The notes below the pieces were generated by a model. The model was not told the origin of the DNA, did not search any database, and saw nothing but the letters and a program-made list of their open reading frames with translations. A program made the position numbers and the translations under genes. 10,309 bases of DNA from Candidatus Atribacteria bacterium 4572_76 (GTDB lineage: Bacteria; Atribacterota; Phoenicimicrobiia; Phoenicimicrobiales; Phoenicimicrobiaceae), in contig NBMG01000066.1 of NCBI GenBank assembly GCA_002084865.1, forward strand, positions 1 through 10,309, read 5' to 3'. The number at the start of each line of letters is the position of its first letter. Within the stretch, counting starts at the first letter, position 1. Shown here piece after piece: positions 1 to 5,853 of the stretch.

Positions 1-235
1 CATTTATACATTCGAATTCTTTGTACCAACCGGCAAAGACGTAGCCTGTTCGCGTGGGTGCTGTCGGTTCAATTACCAGCCCGCCGTGTTCCACCGTCTG
101 TGGATCTACTGCACTGCCGCCTTGAGAATCAAAGGTTACGGTGTAGGTGGGAGTTGATATTAGCCAACAACCGGTTATCAGAAAAACCCCCAGGATGAGC
201 AGAGAGAGAAAGATAAGATTTCTTTTTTTAAACAT
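1..235 (-). CDS. Lipoprotein with InlB/Listeria-Bacteroides repeat, 5' part only (runs off left edge)
   Basis: Seen: 78 codons from an ATG at 235 to the window edge with no stop. An AAGGGGG Shine-Dalgarno lies five to six bases upstream. The N-terminus MFKKRN is basic, followed by a hydrophobic stretch (residues 7-20) and a lipobox ITGC (20-23), so Cys23 should be lipidated and the protein anchored outside the cytoplasmic membrane. Residues 31-73 match the InlB B-repeat/Listeria-Bacteroides repeat (Flg_new, TIGR02543 type): YTVTFDSQGG at the start and TRTGYVFAGWYKE at the end. Known: these repeats occur in secreted, often multi-repeat surface proteins and adhesins of Gram-positive and other anaerobes. 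Inferred: a cell-surface protein, possibly adhesive, with more repeats or a sensing/catalytic domain beyond the edge. The region is about 50% GC, richer than neighbouring genes. It is the first gene downstream of the two riboswitches described here. The actual function cannot be told from this fragment. Confidence 0.88.
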   Translation of the reverse strand, partial: MFKKRNLIFLSLLILGVFLITGCWLISTPTYTVTFDSQGGSAVDPQTVEHGGLVIEPTAPTRTGYVFAGWYKEFECIN

Positions 236-392
236 TTTTTACCCCCTTAAATAATTTACAATTAAAATTAATTTCTAAATTTTATGTTCTGGTTACTTGA
301 TTGTTTAGGTAATGAGCCAAGCAAAGCCCATCAAGTGTTTTATTTGTTTATGATGCTCACCTCCCCTATGAACCTTAAAGCTATAGTATATT
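236..392 (-). other. Structured 5' leader between c-di-GMP-I aptamer and lipoprotein start
   Basis: Noncoding RNA leader. Just after the aptamer, CTATGG (398-393) can pair either with CTATAG (386-381) or, with one bulge, with TTCATAG further downstream; this is the sort of alternative pairing expected in an expression platform. A strong purine-rich GGGGAGGTG follows (about 365-357), but no ATG, GTG or TTG sits at a usable distance. Next is a hairpin with perfect 7-bp outer arms (295-301 and 330-336) and an inner ATGGGC/GCTCAT stem (326-331 with 312-317). The GCTCAT arm could instead pair with GTGAGC next to the orphan Shine-Dalgarno. There is no U-run after any hairpin, so I see no intrinsic terminator here. 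The remainder, up to the AAGGGGG ribosome-binding site, is AT-rich and featureless. Confidence 0.45.
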
Positions 393-486
393 CCATAGAT
401 AATCTGGCTGTCTAAAACACTTAAAAGTGCTTTAGACCCATAACTTTACTCCCCATCCTTTCAGAATAGTTTACCTTTGTCAGTTT
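393..486 (-). ncRNA. c-di-GMP-I (GEMM-I) riboswitch aptamer
   Basis: Seen in RNA sense: ACAAAGGTAAAC (480-469), then a short hairpin capped by a TGAAA-type loop (GNRA-like), then GGGGAGTAAAGTTATGGG (454-437), matching the conserved GACGCAAAGCC..GGCCTAA core. A hairpin follows, built from GTCTAAA/TTTAGAC with inner CACT/AGTG, then CAGCCAGATTATC, matching the family's AGCCGGGTTACC-type 3' strand. The order and spacing are those of the Vibrio cholerae Vc2 aptamer. The G equivalent to Vc2 G20 appears to be at 475 and the stacking A47 at 447. Odd points: the position aligned with Vc2 C92 (399) reads as U, and the closing helix is weak. Known: GEMM-I aptamers sense cyclic di-GMP and control surface, motility and adhesion genes. 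Its first downstream gene is a surface lipoprotein, which fits. Alternative: a degenerate copy or a variant with altered ligand preference. Confidence 0.8.
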
Positions 487-510
487 TTGATTAACCAGGT
501 ATATTGTTGT

Positions 511-564
511 AAATAAAAAAGGACAGAATAAAAATAGTTATACTACTATTCTTACTCTGTCCTT
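511..564 (-). terminator. Intrinsic terminator of the glycine riboswitch expression platform
   Basis: In RNA sense a fully paired 20-bp stem (5' arm 564-545, 3' arm 538-519, two G-U pairs) closes the six-base loop AGTATA and runs into a U-rich tail TTTTTTATTT (520-511). The 5' arm contains CAGAGT (559-554), which is also the 3' strand of P1 in the second glycine aptamer. Aptamer and terminator are therefore mutually exclusive, the usual geometry of a glycine-activated transcriptional switch. Confidence 0.93.
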
Positions 565-782
565 TTACCTGAAAGATTCTTCCTAAGAAATTAGGAAATG
601 GTTTTTAGTAAACTCCATGGGTTTCCCTAAAGATTAGGAGTTGCCCCGTCGGTGCTTTTTCGTATAAAGCTCTCCAGAGTTCTGTCCGGTAACGGTCCTT
701 TTACCTGAAAGTTTCAATACTTTTGGTATTTTACCTCTTCGGCGCCTTTTCTTTTTAAAATAAAAGAAAATGTCTCTCCTAT
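554..782 (-). ncRNA. Tandem glycine riboswitch (two aptamers)
   Basis: Seen in RNA sense: aptamer 1 begins with GGAGAGAC (about 779-772), has the core GCGCCGAAGAGGTAA (745-731) and TTTCAGGTAAAAGGACC (710-694). A short linker GGACAGAA follows, then aptamer 2 with GGAGAGC, core GCACCGACGGGGCAA (655-641) and CTTTCAGGTAAAAGGACAG (575-557). These are the hallmark conserved blocks of the gcvT glycine riboswitch, in its classic double-aptamer arrangement. P1 of aptamer 2 is ACTCTG (680-675) with CAGAGT (559-554), a perfect 6-bp helix overlapping the terminator arm, so glycine should favour read-through. Known: the family normally precedes glycine cleavage (gcv) or Na+/amino-acid symporter genes. Odd: no such gene follows; the next elements are a c-di-GMP-I aptamer and a lipoprotein gene. 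Confidence 0.95.
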
Positions 783-846
783 TACCTTCATACAGATTAC
801 AATATTTAATTTTGTAAATTTATAGAAATACAAAAAAATTATTTAA

Positions 847-860
847 GTGAAGTATTTCAC
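847..860. promoter_or_regulatory. 14-bp palindrome, possible operator
   Basis: GTGAA-GTAT-TTCAC is an inverted repeat with perfect 5-bp arms. It lies immediately downstream of the candidate -10 element of the riboswitch transcript, about where transcription would begin, a typical repressor-operator position. It could also be a small hairpin at the 5' end of the RNA. No regulator can be named. Confidence 0.3.
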
Positions 861-862
861 GC

Positions 863-892
863 TATATATTATATATACTACACTTATTTCAA
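863..892 (-). promoter_or_regulatory. Candidate promoter of the riboswitch-lipoprotein transcript
   Basis: In minus-strand sense TTGAAA (892-887) and TATATA (868-863) are separated by 18 bases. It sits between the tRNA-Asn terminator and the glycine riboswitch, where a new transcript must start. The stretch is very AT-rich, so other -10 choices (such as TATAAT a few bases upstream) exist and chance matches are likely. Confidence 0.35.
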
Positions 893-921
893 AAACCCTT
901 CTTTTTTAAGAAAATAATTAC

Positions 922-959
922 AAAACAAAAAAGCCCTTCAGCTTGATTGCCAAAGGGCT
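922..959 (-). terminator. Intrinsic terminator of tRNA-Asn
   Basis: In RNA sense AGCCCTT (959-953) pairs perfectly with AAGGGCT (938-932) across a 14-base loop and is followed by TTTTTGTTTTG. It starts about ten bases after the tRNA CCA end, so it ends a single-gene tRNA transcript and separates it from the riboswitch unit. Confidence 0.88.
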
Positions 960-969
960 GGAAATTGTC

Positions 970-1044
970 TGGCTCCCCGGGTAGGATTCGAACCTACAAC
1001 CCTCCGGTTAACAGCCGGATGCTCCACCGTTGAGCTACCGAGGA
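970..1044 (-). tRNA. tRNA-Asn (GUU), CCA encoded
   Basis: A 75-nt cloverleaf can be folded by eye. The acceptor TCCTCGG pairs with CCGGGGA (one G-U pair). The D arm is GCTC/GAGC. The anticodon stem TCCGG/CCGGA carries the loop CTGTTAA with anticodon GTT (1012-1010). The T arm is GTAGG/CCTAC with the loop TTCGAAT. The discriminator base is G, as usual for tRNA-Asn, and CCA is encoded (972-970). It has its own promoter upstream and terminator downstream. Confidence 0.97.
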
Positions 1045-1057
1045 ATATTACCATGTA

Positions 1058-1086
1058 ATTATACTTAAAAAATCAACTCCAGTCAA
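1058..1086 (-). promoter_or_regulatory. Promoter of tRNA-Asn (sigma-70/sigma-A type)
   Basis: TTGACT (1086-1081), a 17-base spacer and a perfect TATAAT (1063-1058). The predicted start is about seven bases after the -10, leaving only a few bases of leader before the tRNA at 1044. It is the best consensus promoter in the window and matches what the RpoD encoded next door should recognise. Confidence 0.87.
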
Positions 1087-1159
1087 TATTTTTATTTATT
1101 TTATTATATATTTTTATTATATTTTAATCAAATTAAAAGAAATTTTTTACTTTTAATTT

Positions 1160-2266
1160 TTATTCTAAATAATCTTTTAGTTTTTTACTTCTGCTGGGAT
1201 GTCTTAATTTTCGTAATGCCTTGGCTTCGATTTGACGAATTCTTTCTCTGGTTACTCCAAATTCTTTACCAACCTCTTCTAAAGTATGAGGGTGACCGGT
1301 GGCAATTCCGAACCTCAATTCCAGCACTCTCTTCTCTCTGTAAGTCAGAGTCTCTAAGACATCATCTAATTGTTCTTTTAAAAGAGTATAGGTAGCAATT
1401 TTTGGGGGAGCAGGTGAATCTTTATCTTCTATAAAATCTCCCAAGTGACTATCTTCTTCTTTCCCGATTGGAGTTTCTAAGGAAACAGGCTCCTGAGCAG
1501 TTTTTAATATCTCCCTTACTTTATCTTCTGTAATTTCCATATTGTCAGCTATTTCCTTAACGGTCGGTTCTCGTCCTAATTCCTGCAGGAGATGGCGTGA
1601 TACCCTTATTAGTTTGTTAATAGTCTCCACCATATGAACGGGAACGCGAATAGTCCTGGCTTGATCTGCTATAGCTCTGGTAATTGCTTGTCTTATCCAC
1701 CAGGTAGCATAGGTACTAAATTTATATCCCTTTTTGTAATCAAACTTCTCTACTGCCCTGATTAAACCCATATTACCTTCCTGAATCAGGTCTAAAAATA
1801 GCATTCCCCTGCCTACATATCTTTTGGCAATACTTACTACTAATCTTAAATTAGACTCTACCAATCTTTTCTTGGCTTCGTGATCTCCTTTTTGCATTCT
1901 TTTAGCCAATTCTACTTCTTGTTTGCCAGTTAATAATCTTATCTGCCCTATTTCCTTTAAGTACATTTTTACGGGATCATCTAATTCTAACTGCTTTGCC
2001 AATTCAATTTCTAAATCTAATTTTTCTTTAGAAGGATGATATTTTTTGTTCTTCCCTTCAACATTTTTATCTTTAGCCAGTAAATTGCCTTCTTCCTCGT
2101 TCTCAACTAAATCAATTCCGGATTCACTCAAGGCATCATATAAATCTTCTACTTTATCCAGATCTAAAATATCATCTGCCAAATATTTCTCTAACTCTTT
2201 ATAAGTTAAGTAACCTTGCTCTTTACCCTCTTTAATTAATTCTTCGATTATTTTCTTTTTTCCCAT
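1160..2266 (-). CDS. rpoD: RNA polymerase primary sigma factor RpoD (SigA)
   Basis: Directs core RNA polymerase to housekeeping promoters. Numbering from the ATG at 2266 (368 aa), region 1.2 begins at DPVKMYLKEIG (97-107). Region 2 follows from about residue 138 with NLRLVVSIAKRY and DLIQEGNMGL, and the -10 recognition helix YATWWIRQAITRAIADQ lies at 186-202. Region 4.2 is VTRERIRQIEAKALRKLRH from 338. The short acidic N-terminal region 1.1 and lack of a large non-conserved insert make it Gram-positive SigA-like in size. The ATG at 2266 is chosen because AAGGAAGG sits seven bases upstream; an in-frame TTG two codons earlier is only one base from that site. It follows dnaG on the same strand, the conserved macromolecular-synthesis arrangement, 263 bases away. 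No convincing terminator follows; there is only an all-but-AT 9-bp hairpin at 1131-1158. Confidence 0.97.
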   Translation of the reverse strand: MGKKKIIEELIKEGKEQGYLTYKELEKYLADDILDLDKVEDLYDALSESGIDLVENEEEGNLLAKDKNVEGKNKKYHPSKEKLDLEIELAKQLELDDPVKMYLKEIGQIRLLTGKQEVELAKRMQKGDHEAKKRLVESNLRLVVSIAKRYVGRGMLFLDLIQEGNMGLIRAVEKFDYKKGYKFSTYATWWIRQAITRAIADQARTIRVPVHMVETINKLIRVSRHLLQELGREPTVKEIADNMEITEDKVREILKTAQEPVSLETPIGKEEDSHLGDFIEDKDSPAPPKIATYTLLKEQLDDVLETLTYREKRVLELRFGIATGHPHTLEEVGKEFGVTRERIRQIEAKALRKLRHPSRSKKLKDYLE

Positions 2267-2412
2267 TACCAAGCCTTCCTTCTTAACAGTAAATTTTATG
2301 TGTGTATAAATTATAAATTGTATAAAATAGTTATTACTTAAAAAACATTTTTTTATAGTTTTTTATAAACAAATTTACAATAAATTTTGGTTTTTTGATA
2401 ATAATTATGCTA

Positions 2413-2488
2413 TAGGGGCACAATGAATTGTTCCCTCACCATGTTATTGCTCAATGTTTCCCGTGGGCACGATGCATTGTACTCCTAC
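2413..2488. repeat. Inverted pair of REP-like palindromes between dnaG and rpoD
   Basis: Copy A (2413-2438) is TAGGGGCACAATGAATTGTT followed by CCC; copy B (2457-2488) reads GTGGGCACGATGCATTGTAC followed by TCCTAC. Each is an imperfect palindrome of about 20 bases, and the two lie in opposite orientation about 29 bases apart, like a BIME. Copy A matches the reverse complement of copy B at roughly 18 of 23 positions. Copy B shares about 28 bases, with three or four differences, with the element near 5758. Neither is followed by a U-run in the transcribed direction, so they are not obvious terminators. The rest of the 263-base gap between dnaG and rpoD is AT-rich. Confidence 0.8.
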
Positions 2489-2529
2489 ATTCCCATTTTG
2501 TTTACTTTTTGGGTAGTAATTATAAAATA

Positions 2530-4305
2530 TTAATTAATATTTTGATTTTTTAGTTGCCGAACAATTTCCCGCAATTCTTTTAAGTCATCTTCTTCTATCT
2601 TTTCAGATTTTTTTATCTTTTCATCGAGAATTTTTGCCCTTTTTTCGAGATTTTTTCTCTCTTGAACCAACTTATAATTGTTTATAGTGTCTACATATCC
2701 GGAGATTATCTTCTCATCAAAAGTTATAGTTTCTTCCATTAAAATCTGGGAAATTAGTTTTGCGGCCTTATCATCATTCAAATAGTCAATAACTTTTTGA
2801 GAATCTACTACTTTATTATCTTCTAAATTTTTTTCAATAGCTTCTACGATTTGACGATGCAATTGACCTGAAAAATCTTTTGCTTTTATTTTTTTTAAAA
2901 TGTCCCGGGCAATTTTTTCATTTTCCAGCATACATCCGATGAGAATTTTTTCCGCTTTAATATTCCCAGACTCGGAATTTAATTTAATAAAATTCTGGGA
3001 GGAATCCCTTGACCCTCTTTTATATCTTTTTAATTCGATTAAGATCGCTTCTTCGGATAATTTTAATTCTTCAGATATCTTTTTTGTCTGAGCTCTCAGT
3101 TCAACCTCATTACCGATTACGCTTAAGGTAGGTAAAATTTCTTTAACTATTTTTACTTTTCCTTCTATATTCTCAATACTGTATTTGGAATATAAAAGTT
3201 TTAACCTGTAATCTATTAAAGAGAGTGACCTATCAATTAAATTTTGGAAAGCTCTTCTTCCTTTTTTAATTAAAAAATCAGCCGGGTCATAACCTTGCGG
3301 TAAATCTATGACCTTGACTTCAAGACCGGCTTTTACCAGTAAATCCAAACTTCTAAGAGTGGCCATATTACCGGCTGAATCTGCATCATAAGCGATTAAA
3401 ACCGCATCGGTAAACCGTTTTATCAAGTCTATCTGTTTATTGGTTAAAGCTGTTCCCAGAGATGCCGCTACATTATCAAATTCGTATTGTTGAGTTATTA
3501 AAACATCGGTATAGCCTTCTACAATAATTATATAATTCTTTTTTCGGGTATCTTCCTTGGCAAAGTTTAAACTGTATAGATTGCTCCCCTTATTATAAAC
3601 CAATGTTTGCGGAGAATTTATGTACTTAGGCAAAGAATCATCTAAAACCCTGCCTCCAAAACCTATTACCTTCCCCGATAAGTTGAAGATAGGAAAAATT
3701 ATCCTATCTCTAAAGTAATCGATATATTTTCCTTCTATTTTGCTCTTTTTGATCAGTCCGGCCCTGATTAACTCTTCGTAGGTATATCCTTTTTTCTTTA
3801 AAAAGCTTGTTAGCACATCCCAGCCGGGAGGAGCATAACCTAATCTATACCTTTCGACACTGGTATCGTTAATCCCTCTTTTTTTTAAATAATTTATTAT
3901 TTTTTTTCCCTGATTGGTCCTAAATAAACATTCCCGGTAATAATTTGCGACTAGATCGTTTAATTTATATAACCTTTCTTTTTTTTTGTGAAGAATATCT
4001 TCTTTTTCTTCATCTACGGGGAGGGAAACACCTGATTTTTGTGCTAACATCTTTACTGCTTCAAAAAAACTAATTTTCTCATATTTCATAAGGAAATTAA
4101 AAACATTACCCCCTTCTCCACATCCAAAGCAATGAAATAACTGTTTTTCAGCACTAACCATAAATGAAGGGGTCTTCTCTCCATGAAAAGGGCATAAACC
4201 TTTAAATCCCTTTCCCGCCGGCTTTAAATGCACATACTCTGAAATAATATCCACAATATCGCAACGATTCCTTATTTCTTCTAGTAAATCAGACGAAAAT
4301 CTCAA
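2530..4305 (-). CDS. dnaG: DNA primase DnaG
   Basis: Synthesises the RNA primers for replication, recruited by the replicative helicase. At 591 aa it is normal length. The N-terminal zinc-binding domain has ligands C38, H41, C59 and C62 (CPFH...HCFGC). The RNA-polymerase core carries ERYRLGYAP at 151-159 and a TOPRIM fold with EGYTD at 263-267 and DADSAG at 307-312, which supply the metal-binding acidic residues. The C-terminal about 140 residues are helical and charged, as expected for the helicase-interaction domain. The start is TTG at 4305, with AGGTGA seven bases upstream; there is no ATG before residue 49, so a non-ATG start is well supported. The gene precedes rpoD on the same strand. 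No strong promoter stands out in the AT-rich 238 bases upstream. Confidence 0.97.
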   Translation of the reverse strand: MRFSSDLLEEIRNRCDIVDIISEYVHLKPAGKGFKGLCPFHGEKTPSFMVSAEKQLFHCFGCGEGGNVFNFLMKYEKISFFEAVKMLAQKSGVSLPVDEEKEDILHKKKERLYKLNDLVANYYRECLFRTNQGKKIINYLKKRGINDTSVERYRLGYAPPGWDVLTSFLKKKGYTYEELIRAGLIKKSKIEGKYIDYFRDRIIFPIFNLSGKVIGFGGRVLDDSLPKYINSPQTLVYNKGSNLYSLNFAKEDTRKKNYIIIVEGYTDVLITQQYEFDNVAASLGTALTNKQIDLIKRFTDAVLIAYDADSAGNMATLRSLDLLVKAGLEVKVIDLPQGYDPADFLIKKGRRAFQNLIDRSLSLIDYRLKLLYSKYSIENIEGKVKIVKEILPTLSVIGNEVELRAQTKKISEELKLSEEAILIELKRYKRGSRDSSQNFIKLNSESGNIKAEKILIGCMLENEKIARDILKKIKAKDFSGQLHRQIVEAIEKNLEDNKVVDSQKVIDYLNDDKAAKLISQILMEETITFDEKIISGYVDTINNYKLVQERKNLEKRAKILDEKIKKSEKIEEDDLKELREIVRQLKNQNIN

Positions 4306-4427
4306 ATATAAATCACCTACAAATTATTGTCGCTATGTATAATTAATGATACATTTTCTTTTTTAAAAATATAAATCAACTAGTTTAAGATAACTTGTTT
4401 TATTCTTTTTAAGAGAAAATCAGAAAA

Positions 4428-4463
4428 TAGATTAGTCGTTAGTGAATAATCGATAGTCGTAAG
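4428..4463. repeat. Degenerate short tandem repeat (TAGTCGT/TAGTCGTAAG type)
   Basis: Between the endonuclease Q-like gene and dnaG, ATTAGTCGTTAGTG is followed by AATCGATAGTCGTAAG: two copies of a TAGTCGT unit with a partial third. This kind of decayed short repeat also appears in other forms elsewhere in the window, always between genes. The surrounding intergenic sequence is AT-rich with no other recognisable element. Confidence 0.45.
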
Positions 4464-4543
4464 TTTTGAATAACCTTTTCAGTTGTCACGGTAGGTTTAC
4501 AGTTAAAAACTTAAAGCAAAAAGACAAAATTATAATTAAAAAT

Positions 4544-5650
4544 TTAGCTGTAAATTTTCTTCTCCTGATATTTTTTCTTTCTTTTTGACGAAGCTTTATG
4601 TAGTATGTTCATTTCAGTGCCAAAGTAACCAAACAATTTATTCAAGGTTTTTTTACCTATACCGGGTACAAATTCCAAAGGAACTTGATGATAATAAGGC
4701 GGACGGTAAGAAGGAGAAATAGACTGTGGGTAATCTCCGATTTCCACAATCCGATCAAAAACACCTTTTACTATTTTATCACTTCCACATTTTTCGCACT
4801 TATAAACCGGAGGATTGCTGGTTGCTGTATAATTACAAATCTCACAAAAAGTCCGATGATACCTTCCCAGTTTAGGGTCAAGGCCGTAATTGGCAATTAT
4901 CTTTCTTTCTTCTTTTCTCTGTAAAGCCAAAAGTATCTCTTTAAAATTTGCCTTCTCTAATTCAACTATATTATATTCTCGGCCAATCTTGGGTAGAGAA
5001 TGTGCATCCGAATTAGTTAAAAAGGTATATCCGGACAATTCCTTCAAATGGTCGGCAATTTCTGTATCAGCACTTAATCCCAATTCTATGGCTGGAATCT
5101 TTTTTAAAGTAGCCCTGGTAAATATCTCTGTTAATCTTCTGACGCAATTCCCATAAACACTCTTATGGGGAGTAAAGGCATGGGCGGGGATTAAAATTCC
5201 TCCAATCTGATTTATAATTTGAAAGACTTCCTGAGCACTAATTTTGCAATTTTGACTACTCAGGCTCACATTAGTAACCAGCAGAGATAGTGCTTTGCTA
5301 AATTCTTTTATATCCTCAAAATAGGGGAAATAGGCTATCTGATGAGACAATCCTCCATTAGCTTCTTTGGTTTCAATTTCTGAGCCCAAGATAACAGTTA
5401 CTTTGTCCTGATAAATTAAGCCGCCTTCTTTTAATGGTTTCATTTCTCCGCTGTTGATTAGCTGGGAAATGTCATCAATTACTTCAGGCGAAGCGCAATC
5501 AACGATACCTACAATATCAATCCCTTTTCTATGTTTACATTCCCGGGCAATGTTGGCAAAAGTTAAATCTCTGGAAGCAGTTATTTTTACCGGGGCACCA
5601 CTGTTACTTCTGCCAATATGCACATGAAAATCCATGAAATATTTTTTCAT
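4544..5650 (-). CDS. Endonuclease Q-like PHP-domain DNA repair nuclease, C-terminus apparently shortened
   Basis: Known family: EndoQ (TIGR00375-type) nicks DNA 5' of deaminated bases and abasic sites. Seen: PHP metal-site motifs FHVHIGRS (H9, H11), GSEIE (E91), IPAHAFTPHKSVYG (H157) and FLTNSDAHS (D215, H217). The family signatures AIELGLSADTEIAD and NYGLDPKLGRYHR are present, then a four-cysteine zinc site (C269, C272, C285, C288), GVFDR, and VPLEFVPGIGKKTLNKLFGYFG, a helix-hairpin-helix-like DNA-binding segment. The ATG at 5650 has only a weak GGAT upstream. Odd: family members I recall continue about 40-50 residues after the NILHKA segment and end in a glycine-rich tail. Here the protein turns into a Lys/Arg-rich stretch encoded by A-runs and stops at 368 aa. 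This may be a real shortening or a frameshift in the homopolymer. It stands alone, not close-coupled to its neighbours. Confidence 0.88.
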   Translation of the reverse strand: MKKYFMDFHVHIGRSNSGAPVKITASRDLTFANIARECKHRKGIDIVGIVDCASPEVIDDISQLINSGEMKPLKEGGLIYQDKVTVILGSEIETKEANGGLSHQIAYFPYFEDIKEFSKALSLLVTNVSLSSQNCKISAQEVFQIINQIGGILIPAHAFTPHKSVYGNCVRRLTEIFTRATLKKIPAIELGLSADTEIADHLKELSGYTFLTNSDAHSLPKIGREYNIVELEKANFKEILLALQRKEERKIIANYGLDPKLGRYHRTFCEICNYTATSNPPVYKCEKCGSDKIVKGVFDRIVEIGDYPQSISPSYRPPYYHQVPLEFVPGIGKKTLNKLFGYFGTEMNILHKASSKRKKKYQEKKIYS

Positions 5651-5749
5651 ATTTTAAATCCAGTCATATCCTTTATTATAATTTTAGTGTGGTTATTTCC
5701 CATTAAGCCAAAAAATATTTTCAGCAGACTATTTTGGTTACAATTATTT

Positions 5750-5781
5750 TTTCCTGTGGGCACGATGCATCGTGCCCCTAC
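5750..5781. repeat. REP-like perfect palindrome
   Basis: GGGCACGATGCATCGTGCCC (5758-5777) is a perfect 20-base palindrome followed by CTAC. The flanks TTTCCTGT and CTAC are shared with copy B of the element near 2465, so this is a dispersed repeat and not a local hairpin. It lies between the Nudix and endonuclease Q-like genes. In the transcribed (minus) direction it is followed by A-rich sequence, not U-rich, so it is unlikely to be an intrinsic terminator. Confidence 0.85.
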
Positions 5782-5817
5782 TCTCTCTTATCTTCTTAAT
5801 TAACTAACTAATCCTAA

Positions 5818-5853
5818 ACGAGATACAATTCACGAGATACAAGATACGAAATA
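5818..5853. repeat. Degenerate ACGAGATAC repeat overlapping the Nudix gene end
   Basis: ACGAGATAC occurs at 5818-5826 and 5832-5840, followed by AAGATACGAAATA. The Nudix stop codon (5832-5830) and last few codons lie inside this repeat. Confidence 0.6.

Noticed and set aside
336..363. Tiny ORF after GGGGAGGTG (GTG AGC ATC ATA AAC AAA then stop)
   Set aside because: The GTG overlaps the Shine-Dalgarno itself and gives only six codons; no credible start at normal spacing.
236..510. A glycine-metabolism or transporter gene controlled by the glycine riboswitch
   Set aside because: All reading was checked on the minus strand; only short frames with stops are present and the space is occupied by the c-di-GMP-I aptamer.
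1131..1158. Hairpin after rpoD as terminator
   Set aside because: The 9-bp stem AATTAAAAG/CTTTTAATT is almost all A-T and has no following U-run, so it would be too weak; AT-rich DNA gives such pairs by chance.
2264..2272. TTG at 2272 as the rpoD start
   Set aside because: It lies one base from the Shine-Dalgarno; the ATG at 2266 has ideal seven-base spacing, so the shorter form was chosen.
2413..2488. CRISPR array
   Set aside because: Only two copies, inverted to each other, individually palindromic and with no regular spacers.
4306..4380. dnaG promoter candidates such as TTGATT with TATCAT
   Set aside because: Spacer about 22 bases and very AT-rich context; not better than chance.
4890..5156. 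Plus-strand reading frames inside the minus-strand genes (here and within dnaG, M20, gamma and alpha)
   Set aside because: No ribosome-binding sites or recognisable domains; they are antisense shadows of well-supported genes.
4544..5650. PHP domain of a DNA polymerase X or histidinol phosphatase
   Set aside because: The zinc site, NYGLDPKLGRYHR and VPLEFVPGIG signatures fit endonuclease Q; no polymerase domain is present.
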